Notes: generated from the letters alone by a model not told the origin. Positions 1-12,042 are shown, numbered from the stretch's first letter. The stretch is 64,000 bases of DNA from Plectosphaerella cucumerina (GCA_020746995.1 JAGPXD010000002.1:1488001-1552000); one strand, 5' to 3'. Made by a program: numbers and translations.

Positions 1-1115
1 GGGTCCCGCTGGGCTGGAACAGCATGTCGGTCGTGCCTTCCTCAATCTTTTCAACTTCCTTCAGCCGATGGGATACTTGCGAAGGACTTGATGTGCTGCC
101 AGACTAAATGCAGGTATAGTGTCACTGCTGTGTAGTGTGAACAAGAATGGTTTTCAATTGGAAAAATCCTCATCAACTCCTCGCCCAGCACCTCACACTT
201 GCACTCTCTCCACGCATCCCCCATGTCCGCCCCCCCTCTCAACTAGCCTCGCATCCATCCGGAACCGGGGGAGAGGGCCTGGTGGGATGGGCAGCACGAC
301 GGGCACCACCACCACACGGGTGGCATCCCACCCCGGCGTAATCCCCCCTTCTGAGCGACTTATCTCCCGCAGCCTGACCCTTCTATCAAAAGCCAAACCC
401 GTCCAAGCAAGCCAACGATAACGGCTCGCCCGCACGCGACACAGCACTCTGCATACGCCTACGTCGACAGCTCTCGGCTTTGCTGTCGCCATTGGCCACC
501 CCCGGATACACCCCCACTTGCTATCTCTCCCATCGCTCTCTCCCCATCAATCGCCCCCCCTCCGGCTCCCTGGCTCGCCAGACTGGTGCTGGCTGGGTTG
601 TGGAAGTGGTGCGTAAGGGGAAAGAAAGGCCTGCCAGCTGCCGTCGATTCGACGTCGAGTCGAAGGCGGCACATATCCGCAGGACACCGTCGGGTGTAGG
701 AGAGCTAGCAGAGCGTTGCACCCGTTCTGACCGGTACTCGCTTCGCCTACGGCCACGGGTGCGAGCACTTCTCCCAAGAAGTGCTGAGCGTAGCCCATCG
801 GCCCATGAGGCGGCACTCTGTCCGCCAAGCATGAGCACCACCCAACCTTCGCTCACCCTCACTGAACGTCCCATCGCCACCCTCGCTCGCTTGCCGTGGC
901 AATGAGAAACCTCTTCGCCTTGTAGGACGACTCGACATACACGACATCCCTGTAGCACCTCATCCATCAACCGATCGATCGCCCAGGACGCCCGACCGTC
1001 CGGCTCTCAACCCGGCCGAGTCATTGGCAAACTGTTACGTGAACGAAAGCCCGTTTCCCCCGGCTCTCTCCCGCACTGCCGCACTCCAGCACACCCTCAT
1101 CCCGAGTCCACGGCC
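1..1115. other. Upstream region without a recognisable gene
   Basis: I see no coding region with family resemblance here. All reading frames are short and low in complexity. The stretch just before the start codon of the downstream transcription factor gene is rich in C and T on the plus strand, as fungal promoters and 5' leaders often are, so it probably holds that promoter and leader. No clear TATA box was found. Confidence 0.5.
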
Positions 1116-3341
1116 ATGGACACAACGGCCTTCGGCCCACACGACATGCCGCCGCCGGCCCCCGTGTCCAACCCATCGCCGACACAGACCCATGCTTCCT
1201 CCGACGCAGGCGGCGGCAACGGCAGCGGCAACGGCGGCGGCCAGGGCGCCATGCCAGGCTCATCGGCGGCTTCCGCCGGCCTCGGCTCGCTGCCGCTACC
1301 ACCGCCCGGCATGGGCCCTCACGATCCCAACCAGCCCGGCCAGAGCCGCCCTTGCGACATCTGCCGCCAACGAAAGACCCGCTGCGTCCGTGAGGATGGC
1401 AAGGACAAATGCGTCATGTGCACCTTCCACGGCCAGCCCTGCACCTACCTCCGGGGCCCGCTGCCGAGGAAGCGTCGGAAGGCTACCGATCCTCCCGAGT
1501 ACAGGTCCCAGCCCAATGGCTCAGGCTCCGGCACCGGCTCTGTACCTGGGATGACACACCTGAACCTGGCCTATCCTCATGGCATGGGCATGGCCATACC
1601 GTTGGATCATCACGAGGAAATAGAGTGAGTTGTGCCCCCATCTTATCATGCCAGGGGACTCTAGCCCCGGCAGCCCCGGCCGGCTCCGACCTACCTCTCA
1701 TGAAACCATCCACCACTGACACCGGCTTCAGATACCCTTCCCCTGAGCTCATCGAGGCCCTGTCACCCTCCCTCGCTGGCTCTGAAAACCTAGGTCCGGC
1801 TCATCGACAGCCGTCGTTGCTCGATGGAACCCTCGGCCTCCACCTCAAAACACACTCAGAGTATGTAGGCCTCTCCAATTACCGGGAGCCATGTCTCTTA
1901 GACCTTCACCCCCCGGAGGACCCTCACACCCGCTCGGTACGGCGGCTAGATGACTTCACCCTGTTCATGATCCATCGAGATCGGGAGACAACCTCAGAAA
2001 CACAGCGAATCGCCGACCTGGACGCCATCGAAAAGGTCGTCCATCCCCTCGGTGCCTCCCTGGTCAACCTGTACTTCCGCATCGTCCACCCAAGCTTCCC
2101 CATTCTTCACAAGAAGGTCTTTCTGGAAAAGTACGCCCGCTCTTACCACGAGTTCTCTCCACCCCTGCTCGCTGCGGTGTACCTCCTAGCCCTCGATTGG
2201 TCCATATTCGACCGCACACTATCGACCTCGTCATGGCAACCCGACCAGTCGAGGCTCGAGGCTCTGGCCCTGCGTACCATGAACGATGACATGAAGCGGC
2301 CAAAGATATCCACTCTCCAGGCCGGCCTCCTCATCCAGCAGCGAGCCAAGAACAACACATGGACCTTTACCTCGCAACTCATCGCCCTGTCACACGGCCT
2401 CGGTCTCCACGTTGACTGCAGTGACTGGGCAATACCCGAGTGGGAGAAGGGTCTCCGTCGGCGCCTTGCCTGGGCCCTCTTCATGCAGGACAAATGGGGA
2501 GCCCTTGTCCACGGGAAGCCATGTCTTATCCGCCCGGACGAGGACTGGGATGTGCGACCCTGCCGCATCGAAGACTTTCCAGAAAACGCCGCCGATGAGG
2601 AGCACGACCCCGAGGGAAGTGCCGAAGTTGTTGTCGGCCGCGAGCTGTTCCTGAGACACATCGAGCTGTCCCTCATCCTTAGCGATGTTCTGAGAACCTT
2701 TTACACGGCCAAAGCGACGAGACGGAATGGCACCTTGGAGCAAATTGGCACCATTGGCGTGGCAGAGCTAGCCAAGCCCATTGTCCTGATGTTGCGGGAC
2801 TGGTATGCCGCCCTGCCCGAGGCATTACAGCTTCAGGGCACCAGAATGAAGAAGCTCTCAGCAAACGGTATGCTTTCCTTCCTAATGTTTTCTGACCTCC
2901 GCTAACCTTCCAGGCTCGCTCCATCTGTCCTACACGGCCATCGACCTTGCCCTGCACCGCGCCCTGCTGCGCAACGTGTCTGCTGCCGCACCCCCCGAAC
3001 TCCGGCACGCCATCCGCATGGGCGCCCGCACTCGTCTTGTGTCGGCCATGACCATAATCTCCAATCTTCAGCCAGAGCACACACAGTCCTTCTGGGGTTT
3101 CATGGCGTCGGCCCAGCTAGCCAGCATCGGAACCTTTGCAGGCCTGCTGTGGGCCACAAGTGACGACGATGTGGAGGCAACTTTTTACTGCGAGAGGGTT
3201 GAGGAGTACCTGTGGAGCCTGCGGGTGCGGAGCCAGGCCGTCCCCTTTGCGAGAGATGCCCTACGCATGCTGGAGGCTGAGGTCGGTGGCCTTGGGCCTG
3301 TGAGAGCGTCGAGCCTGCCGATGGAGATGATGCGCATCTAA
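1116..3341 (+). CDS. Zn2Cys6 fungal-specific transcription factor, possibly TamA/DAL81-like
   Basis: Three exons (1116-1624, 1732-2867, 2914-3341) give a 690-residue protein; both introns have GT-AG ends and keep phase. After a low-complexity Pro/Gly/Ser N-terminus comes a binuclear zinc cluster with cysteines at about 80, 83, 90, 99, 102 and 109 (spacing 2-6-8-2-6), followed by the basic stretch PRKRRK. The middle has the fungal-specific transcription factor domain, including the segment RIVHPSFPILHKKVF. It should therefore be a nuclear DNA-binding regulator. The gene is convergent with urea amidolyase, 283 bp away. Neighbourhood and domain order make me think of the TamA/DAL81 group, which controls urea, allantoin and GABA use, but this is inference: the family is large and I cannot run a phylogeny. 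The Zn2Cys6 class is sure; the subgroup is not. Confidence 0.85.
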
Positions 3342-3624
3342 GATGAATGTATGAACGGGGGGTGGGCGTCAAGGGTGTGATATCCTGGGAGGCTAAAAGT
3401 CGGCGACTGTTGGTTTAATTGGTCATTTATCTATACTATAGCCTTATAAAGGACGGACAACATACCTGTACATGACGGAAAGGAGAAGCTGCTGATGGGT
3501 TTTAGATATCTATCGGTCGTCGTGTGGGCGACATCACAACACAGCGCCAGGCTAAAAATAATTATTCATATGCTACCATGCTATCATGTTATCATGACTC
3601 TATCATATGTCAAAGTGCATGTCT
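3342..3624. other. Convergent 3' intergenic spacer
   Basis: This AT-richer spacer separates the convergent transcription factor and urea amidolyase genes. Around 3567-3608 it has an imperfect repeat of short CTATCATG-like units, probably neutral low-complexity sequence. It must hold both 3' UTRs; I could not assign poly(A) sites. Confidence 0.4.
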
Positions 3625-6600
3625 CTACTCGCTTTGGATGATCACCAAATCATCAGCCGGCTCGACAAGGTCGCCCTTGGCCACCAGGACCCTGGCAACA
3701 ACCCCCTTCACAGGACTGGAGATTTTAAGCTCCATCTTGTTCGATTCGATCCACAACTGCACCAAGCACGTCAGCACGTCCTCGTACAACCACAAGAGGG
3801 CCAAACTTACCAAAGCATCGCCGACTTCAACGGTGTCACCCTCTGCCACGGCACAGCGCCAGCATCGTCCAGGCAGCTGGGCCCTGACGCGCTCTCCTCC
3901 AACCTCGACATCGCCGGAAGGTCCGTGACCCTTCTCCGGCCGAGCCTCGTACGGCTTCAGCAGCTCCTCGAGGAACGGCGCGGCCAGGAATGCCCTTTCC
4001 CGAGCCGAGACGACAGCGTCAATATCGGTCTTGTTGTCGCTGAGCCACGTCTCGTACTCGTCCAGGTCAACTATGCCCTCCTCAACGCGGACGAGGAAGC
4101 TCCCACGCCCCGGGGAGGCAATGGCGGCATCGAGCTCAGCTTCCGGGACGGCGTAGAAACGGATGCGGTCGAAGAGGCGGAACATCCAGGGCTTGGTGCT
4201 GCCATCGGAGGAAGAGGCCGCGGCGAGGAGATCGTCCCATATAGGCAAGGTGCGGCCTACGAGCTGGTATCCTCCCGGCGAATCCATGCCGTAGATGCAC
4301 ATGTAGTTTCCGCCGACGCCGACTGCGCCACGAGGGGTGAAGGAGCGGGAGGGGTTGTACTTAGTGCCGAGGAGGCGGTGGCGGGGGTCGAGGGGCACGG
4401 CGCAGGGGGAGCCGAGGAAGACGTCGCCGAGGCCGACGACGAGGTAGGTCGCTTCGAGGAGGAGGGCGGTGACGGCTTCGGAGGAGGGGAGGTCGTTGAG
4501 GTCGCGGAGGAAGGCGGTGTTGCTGGGGAGCCAGGGGGCGGAGGAGCGGATGGTGGCTGTGTAGCGGTCTATGGCGGCGCGGCAGACGGAGTCGTCGAGG
4601 GCGATGGGGAGGTGGAAGACGCGGGAGGGGAGGAAGGAAGGGAGGGAGGCGTGTTCGTGCTGGCGGAGGTGGGAGAGGATGGTGGAGGGGGGAGTGCCAG
4701 ATGTGTACTGGACGTGGAGGCTGCGGACGCCGGTGGTGAGTTCGAGGATATCGGGGATGGGGTGGTGGGTGTGCCGGTCGATGAAGGAGTAGATCTCGAA
4801 ACTGGTCCGAAGGGAGAAGTCGTCCTCGCCAAAGTCGAGGAGCATGGCGCGGTCGCCGGCTTGGCGGCAGAGGATATGGCGGCCATTTGTGCCAATATCG
4901 CCCAGCAAGGCGGCGGGCACAATATCTGTGGATGGGAGCGTCTCGGGGAGGGTATCAAAGGGCGTGAGGTTGACGATGGCCTCGTCGAGAGCCGCATCCA
5001 TCCTGAGAGCCTCCTCTGCATCGACGACGCGGAATGTAACTGTATCGCCAGGCCTCATCTGCCCAAGCTTCCACATGTCTGCCGAGGCCACGACACAGAA
5101 AACGACGAAACCGCCGAGACTGGGGCCGTCACAGGCGAGAATGACGGCCTCGTCGCCGGTGAAGCTCACGCTGCCGACCGAGTAAGGCGTGTCGTGGACG
5201 TTGGAAGGGTGCAGGCCTGCGCCGCCGCCTGTATGCCGCGCCCATTGGGGCTTTGGACCCGTGAGCCTGATACCGAGACGGTTGCTGTTGTAGTGAACAG
5301 CCCAGCGGCCGTCAAAGAGGGTGGTGAGCCCGTCGGAGGTAAAGTAATCGGGCGCGCCATGGGGACCAGGGACGACGGCGAGCGTCCAGAGGGCATTGGG
5401 TTGAGACGGGATCGGGACTCGCGGCGCAGATGCCGTGAGGGCAACTTCGGCGCAGGTTGTTGCCGAGCCAAGGGGAAGCAGGTCGCCGGCGCGCAGGTTA
5501 CGGCCGTTGTGACCTCCGAGTTGGCCAAGGGCAAAGGTTGAGCGGCTGCCGAAGGTCTCGGGGACAGCAATGCCGCCTCGGACGGCGAGATATGTGCGGT
5601 AGCCGCTGGTGGTCTGGCCGATGACCAGCGTCTGGCCCTTGGTAATGGCGATGGCCGTGTTTGACTTGACGACGAGGCCGTCCAGGAGGATCTCGACCTC
5701 GGCGCCTGTGACAGCCACCACAGCATCGGCGTGGAAGAGCAGCGATGGCCCCTGGAGGGTAAGCTCCAGTCCAGCTGCCGTCGACTCGTTTCCAACCAGT
5801 CGGTTCGCCACGCGGAAGGAGTAGTCGTCCAGCGGTCCTGAGGGTGGGACACCAACGTGCCATAATCCCCGGCGGCCTGGGAAGTCCTGGACGGCCGCTT
5901 GGGTGCCTGGGTCGAGGACCTCGATCACGGGAGCTTCGAACTCAAAGGTGTTGAGAGACGATGTGGTGAAGTTGCCGGATCGGAAGAGCTGTGAGGTGAC
6001 GATGTGGCGGAGATATGCGAGGTTTGTCTCGACGCCGGTAATGGTCGTCTGCTCGAGAGCGGAGGCAAGCTTCTCAAGTGCCGATGCCCTCTCGTCACCC
6101 GTGGCGATGATCTTGGCGATCATGGGGTCGTAAGAGGACGACAGCTCCGTGCCGGAGGCCACCCAAGTGTCGACGCGGACATCCTTAGGGAAGATGACCT
6201 CGGTGAGCCGGCCAGATGAGGGACGAAAACCCTGCAAGGGGCTCTCAGCATAGACGCGAACCTCAACAGCGCTTCCCCTGACGGCAAACCCATCCTCTCC
6301 CTTGCCGGCGAATAGATCCCCGCCGTCACCCGCGGCGATTCGGACCATAGCCTCGACAAGGTCCAGCCCCGTCACCGACTCTGTAACAGGATGCTCGACC
6401 TGCAGACGGGTGTTAACTTCCAGGAAGTAAAATTCCTCCGTGTCGACATCGTAGATGAACTCAACAGTGCCGACATTCCGATACTTGACCTCAGCCGCGA
6501 GCCTCACCGCCGCCCGCCTCATCTTCGTGCGCACGCCTTCCGGCACAAATACGGCAGGACTCTCCTCGACGACCTTCTGATTCCGCCGCTGCAGCGAGCA

Positions 6601-9293
6601 GTCCCTCTCTCCAGCGGCCACGACGCCTCCCTCCCCATCGCCGAGGATCTGCACCTCGACGTGCCGCGCTTGCTTAACAAAGTGCTCGACAAACATGCCG
6701 GCGTCGCCAAAGTTGGCCTCGGCCAGACGACTCACGCTCTCAAAGGCCTCATTCAGCGCTGTGCCGTCGTCGCACCGCCGCAGGCCGATGCCGCCGCCTC
6801 CTGCGGTGCTCTTGAGCATGACAGGGTAGCCGATACGATCGGCTTCTGCCAGCGCCTCGGCCGCGCTTCGAAGAAGAGCCTTGCTGCCGGGTACGACAGG
6901 GACGTCAGCAGCCTCGGCGACGGCGCGAGCAAGGTGCTTCAGACCCAGGGTGCGCATTTGTTCGGGCGTTGGGCCTATCCAGGCCATGCCTGCCGCCTCG
7001 ACGGCCGTGGCGAAGTCGGCGTTCTCAGAGAGGAAGCCGTAACCAGGGATCACAGCATCGGCACCTGCTTCTGTAGCAAGCCTGACGACTTGGTCACCGT
7101 CGAGGTACGTCTCTGAGACACTGGAGCCTACCAAAGCGAGAGCAACATCGGCGTCATGGACGTGTGGAGCCGATGCGTCGGCTTCGGAGTAGATGGATAT
7201 GGCCTTGATGCCCGTCTTCTTGAGAGTCTTGATGATGCGAACTGCGATCTCGCCGCGGTTCGCGACGAGCACGGCGCGGATATTGGTCTTCTGCCGCTTC
7301 TCAGGCTCAACCTTGGCACCGACGCCCTGCGAAGCCATAAACGCTCTCCAGCCGCCGTAGGATGTGATGTCCGTCGCTCCCTCGAGGCCGTACGGCTCAC
7401 ACACAAAGCCATGAGCCCAGGACCCGTCCTGTAGCTCGACGGAGCCGATGCCTAGGGGCGTCGGTATGGTCTTGAGGAACGAGGCGACATGGGCGTTAGG
7501 CATGTCCCAGACCTCGACTTCAATGGCACCGCCGTCTCGCTCGACGCGCTTGAGGCCTGGCTTGCGCACCGTGCCTTCGGTTCTTAAGGAGTAGAGGCGG
7601 TAGTTGGACGACGTCGTCGTGGCTCGCGCGAGAACGGCCCCTCGGGATGTCAGGTCCTTGTTCAGTGGGAAGCCGGTGAGATGGGCGCCGACAACGACGA
7701 CGGGGGTGACGCTCGGATCCGAGGACATCTGCGTGCGCTCGAGGGTCTGCACGATGGTGGCGCCCAGGGTTCGCGGCGACGTGGCGAGCCATTCCCGCGA
7801 GAGGCCCAGCAGCTGGGGCTCCTGCCATGTGGTGGAGATGAGTGTGATGCCGAAAGGCAGACCATCGTCCCTGAAGCCGGCGGGGACTGAGATGGCCGAC
7901 CAGTCCATGAAGTTGACAAAGTTCGTGTAGGTGCCCAGCAGCGCGTTCTCGCCGATGGGGTCCCTTTCGAGGTCCGCGATGGTTGGGAACGTCGGCGCCG
8001 TCGGCACGAGGATGGCATCGTAGCTGGCAAAGGCGCGCAGGATCTCGCTGGCCAAGTCCTGGCGCACATACTCGGCCTGGAATAGATCCACGGCGTTGAA
8101 ACTGCGCGCCTTGAGCACGATGGCGCGTACCGTAGGGTCCATCTCGTCGGCGTGAGCCTCAACAAAGCCCTTGATGGCGGCGTACCGCTCTGCCACCCAT
8201 GGACCCTCGTAGAGGAGGCTGGCAAGCTTGAAGAGGGCCGAAAAGTCCCGCGGCTCGAGAGTCCAGCGCAGCGCAGCGGCCTTGTCGAGAGCCTTCGCAT
8301 AGGCTGCCTCCTGCTGGCCATGGCCGTACCACTCAGGGTCAGCGCAAATGGCCATACGGCGGCCAGCGCCCTTGGGCGAGCCCTCGCCAGGGCGTAGTCG
8401 CGAGAAGGAATCGACGGGGTCGTGGCCCTCTGCGGCAGCAAGAGCAGTCTCGGCGTCGTCGACGGTTAGGGCGAAGATGGACACGCAGTCGAGGCTGCGG
8501 CAGGCGGGCACAACGCCAGTGGTGCTGATGGCCCCGCGAGTGGGCTTCAGACCGACAATGTTGTTGAAGCCGGCAGGCACGCGGCCGCTGCCGGCCGTAT
8601 CGGTGCCGAGACTGAAGGGAACAGCGCCGCGAGCAACAACGACAGCACTGCCCGAGCTGGAGCCACCAGAGACGTAGTCTTTGTTGAACGAGTTGCCGAC
8701 GGCGCCATACGGCGACCGCGTGCCTACGAGTCCCGTGGCGAACTGGTCCAGGTTCGTCTTACCGAGCACGATGGCACCGGCGGCGCGCAGGCGGGCGATG
8801 ACGGTGGCATCGCGGGCGACAGGGCCGGATGCAAAGGCCGGACACGCTGCCGTGGTCGGTAGGCCAGCGACGTCGATGTTGTCCTTGGCGGCAAAGGGCA
8901 CGCCGAAGAGTGGCAGGGCGGCCGGCCCTCCTTCAGGGATTAGGGCTTGGAGCTGTCGCCACTGTTCGGTAATGTGTTCAGGTGTCGCGAGTGCGATCCA
9001 TGTGTTGGAAGCGAGCGCCGTCTCGGCGGCCTGCAGGGCCAGGAGACGCTCGAGGCCGCCGCCGGCGACCTGGGCAGCATACCATTGGGGGATGGTCAAG
9101 GGGGATTCATCGAGGTCCGGTGGTGACGTTGGTGATGTCGTGGAGGCTGGGGGGTTTGTGGAGGTAACAGGGGCTGTTGAGGATATCATCAGCTTCGCAT
9201 CCATCAAGGGCTCTCTCACACGAAGGGCAAGAAAGCGCTCAAAGATGAGGGGGAACCGGGGGAAAACTCACCAGTCATCTTGAGCAGTATCAT
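3625..9293 (-). CDS. DUR1,2: Urea amidolyase (urea carboxylase / allophanate hydrolase fusion)
   Basis: This cytosolic bifunctional enzyme carboxylates urea to allophanate with ATP and bicarbonate, then hydrolyses allophanate to ammonia and CO2. The N-terminal amidase-signature domain shows catalytic Lys (about 104, AAKDN), the GGSSSGS motif and the nucleophile in GTDTAGSGR (about 202). An allophanate hydrolase C-domain follows, then biotin carboxylase (start VLVANRGEIAVRI, later EVNTRLQVEHP), the KipA/KipI-like carboxyltransferase, and a biotinyl domain with SNKME. I propose exons 9293-9272, 9173-3811 and 3756-3625, giving 1838 residues, close to yeast Dur1,2 (1835). The first intron (9174-9271) leaves a 22-nt first exon; the last (3757-3810) is 54 nt and stop-free. 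An alternative start is the in-frame ATG at 9204 without the first intron. Function is certain; the two end introns are inferred. Confidence 0.95.
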
Positions 9294-10220
9294 GGATCGG
9301 TCCTAGATGCTTTCCCTGCTCTTCTGCCGCTATTCATGGCGATTCTGGGCTTTCTTGCTTTTAACCACAATGTGGTCACTGGTTCGGGTTGTAGGAGACA
9401 ATCTCACCTTGAACTCCAGGTGCCCTCGGCCAAGCCTGCGGGCAGTCATGCACACAGCCCGGCGCTCGCCCGGCGGGGAGCAGGCTAGGAATCTGGCAGC
9501 TGTCTGCGGGCGTGTGGAGGAGAGGTGGGGGTCGCCTCCAGACTGACTGCACGCTTATCTCAAGCCGGCTGTCCCTGTCCATCTCAAGTGCTCGGCCGCG
9601 GCGAGGCACGCCGGCGGCCCCTTTTCACGACTTCAGTGTGACCGCCGTCGGCCCCTTTTCATACTCTCAACGTCCCCCGTCGGCCCAGAGAATGCCACGC
9701 CGACCGGGCCTGCGGCGAAACAAACCGCACAGTGTCTATCATCGCCGGCTGCTCACATCCATCTGTGCCTCATTCGCATCTCCTCTGCTCATCACTTCCT
9801 CGTCAGTCACTTTCCGCGGGGGTCTCGAGTCGAAACAAACGCTCAAATGTTGATTACAATGTCCTACACGCAAATGCTCTTGGGTTGGTGAGCTCTACCT
9901 GCGTCATGGTGCGCGGCGAGTCGGGGCTCGCCCGCCTGGCCTGCGGCTTCTGCTGGCTCTTGTGACAGCCCCCAATGTGGCTGTCGGTCTCTCGTCCGAT
10001 CGGGTATCATGTGCGTCCAAACCAAACAACCTCTTGCTCCCCTCTTTCTTTCTTGCTTTCTCTCATCTTGTTATGTGCGCGCGATGCGGTGCGCGTTGGC
10101 GCCGCATGCGCATATGTAATGTCGACTCCTTCTCGGAACGAATCGGCACCGTCTCGTCTTCTGCTCCGTCTTCTTCTTCATCTCTGTTCTCTTCTGTATC
10201 GGGGTAGATCAGGCAACAGC
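9294..10220. other. Intergenic region with probable urea amidolyase promoter
   Basis: There is no recognisable gene between the urea amidolyase start and the 3' end of the aspartyl protease gene; both genes lie on the minus strand. The part nearest 9294 should hold the urea amidolyase promoter. Towards 10200 there is CT-rich sequence that may be 3' flank of the protease gene. Confidence 0.4.
9554..9559 (-). promoter_or_regulatory. Candidate GATA-factor site (GATAAG)
   Basis: The minus strand reads GATAAG about 260 bp upstream of the urea amidolyase start; a second GATAG lies at 9736-9740. HGATAR is the core bound by AreA/NIT2-type nitrogen regulators, known to control urea and allantoin genes in fungi. 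A six-base match is common by chance, so only its place makes it worth noting. Confidence 0.25.
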
Positions 10221-12042
10221 TCATGCGAAGACCATCGACATGGCGATCAGGGCGACAGCTGCTGCAACGGCAGCGGGCGTCCGCGCGTGGGTACCTAGTG
10301 ACGATGGATCAGTCTCTTGCGAGGCCTCGTCACGTGTGGCGCTGGGATTCGCTTCTTCGCCATCGGCGCCCGCAGGCGGCGCGCCGGAGGGCGATGGGGG
10401 TGTGGACTGGGTGATCAAGGATGTGGGCTCCGAGGTAGGCTGAGGCACGCTGCTTTGGGGTGTACCTGTGGTAGTGGCGGCCGCGCCATTCTCCGATGTC
10501 GACGGATCAGCACCAGCCGCTGTGGTCGTCTCGGTCGACGCCGTCTCCTGGCCGCCCGTTCCCCCCGTCTGTTCAGCACCCGAGTCGTCGCTGCTGGTGG
10601 GCTCGGGCGTCTCAACCTTGGCAACCGGAGGCCTGTTGGCGAAACCTGCATCAAGATTGTCAGTCCTCGTTTCCTGCTATTGTCACTGGTGCCGCAGCCA
10701 ACTTACCGATGCGCTCCTCGTCGGCGTCAAACAGGGCGTACACGTTCTTGAGGAACAGGTCGCCCAGCAACCAAGCGTTGGGTACCACCTCATGGCCGTA
10801 GATGTTGCTCGTGCAGGAACCACTGGCATCGGGCTTGGACTGCCAGTCGCTCGTCTTGATGACGTAGCTCTGGCCCGAGAACATGTACGTGACCTCCTTG
10901 TTGCTGTCGCAGGGGATCTTCCACGTGGTGCCGTCGGTGGACGACGAGCCAGGGATGTGCTTGTGGAAGGCCTCGACGTCGGCCTTGGGGCCAAACACAT
11001 ACGAGGTGCCCGTGTCGATGTAGGCGAGCTTGCCCTTGACGCCAGCCTTCTTGCCGTCGTACGACAGGCCATCCATCGGGATGGCCCAGTCGCCTTTTGA
11101 GTCGGCCGAGACGTCCGTGTAGGTAAAGTCACCCGTGTACTTGTCCTTGTTGCACTCGCCAAAGGTGATCTCGCCCGTGTTAGGGCCGTCCGAGGCGCGG
11201 CTGATGAAGACGCAGAAGATGTTGTTGTCGAACTTGTTCAACGCCTTGACTTTTTTCAGAAAGTTGTCGCTGCTGCCGCTGGCCATGGACAGGCCGAGGA
11301 TGCCGTCAAAGGGAAAGTGGTTGAAGTCATTGGAAGTCTCGTTGGCGAGGCCGAAGACGAGAGATGGGTTGATCCCCGCAATGTTGATCGTGTCCTGGAC
11401 CTTGTTGCCCTTGACGGAGCCGGTGCCATAGTTGACGGCAAAGGCGCCGTCGTCGAGCACGACCAGAGAGTTTGAGTCCTCGGCGCCAAACGAGTTGTGC
11501 TTGCCGCAGGCCTCCGATGTGCACTCGGACCCCATGACCCATGACGTGGCGGCACCTGTATCGAGTAGCATGAAGAGTTCCTTCTCCTCAGACCCAAGCT
11601 TGGCCCGCACAAAGTAGGAAAAGTCGGAGCCGTCCTGGTAGATCCCGATGCCGTGCTCCTGGTTCGACTTTGCGGGCTCGATGACGCGATAGACGTTCTG
11701 CCGCCTGTTCAGGCTCGGGGGAGTGGCTGCCGACCGAAACCGCAAGTACTTGGCGGAGAGGCGTTCGGCCTCCCTGGCAGCATGCTGGGGACCGGTTGTG
11801 GGCTGACCAGAGGCGGCATTGTTAGTTGATGCTTCAGGGGACGTGGGGGAAGCAATATCACTAACCGGTGATGCCCTCTGGCTGATGGGGAACGAGGCAG
11901 ACCTCACATCGTCACCGATGGCCCTTTTTGATGTGGAGCATGTCCCATCCCTTTGGCACCTGTAGTCTGGAAACCACGGAAAGAAGGCTTCGGAGAAGGC
12001 TACCCAGAGCGAGAGCTGGACAAGGAGGATTGCGGAACGCAT
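10221..12042 (-). CDS. Secreted aspartyl protease (pepsin family), probably GPI-anchored
   Basis: Two exons (12042-10707 and 10645-10221) encode 586 residues. An N-terminal hydrophobic signal peptide (start MRSAILLVQLSLWVAF) leads into a Ser/Thr/Pro-rich pro-region ending at an Arg-Arg pair (about 113-114), a likely kexin site. The A1 peptidase domain has both catalytic aspartates, DTGAA (D161) and DTGTS (D343), and a flap tyrosine in YGTG (about 205). After the intron, the second exon encodes a long Ser/Thr/Pro/Glu-rich linker and a hydrophobic C-terminus ending near ALIAMSMVFA, the pattern of a GPI-anchor signal. It resembles yapsin/CtsD/OpsB-type cell-surface proteases that process wall or secreted proteins. 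Family assignment is firm; anchoring is predicted from the sequence pattern only. Reading through the 61-nt intron gives a stop at 10660. Confidence 0.92.

Noticed and set aside
3607..5541. 644-codon frame antisense to urea amidolyase
   Set aside because: Shadow of the conserved carboxylase part on the other strand; Gly/Glu/Val-rich without domains.
9732..10298. Small plus-strand frames upstream of urea amidolyase
   Set aside because: Short, Ser/Leu-rich from CT tracts, no start context or conservation visible; treated as intergenic.
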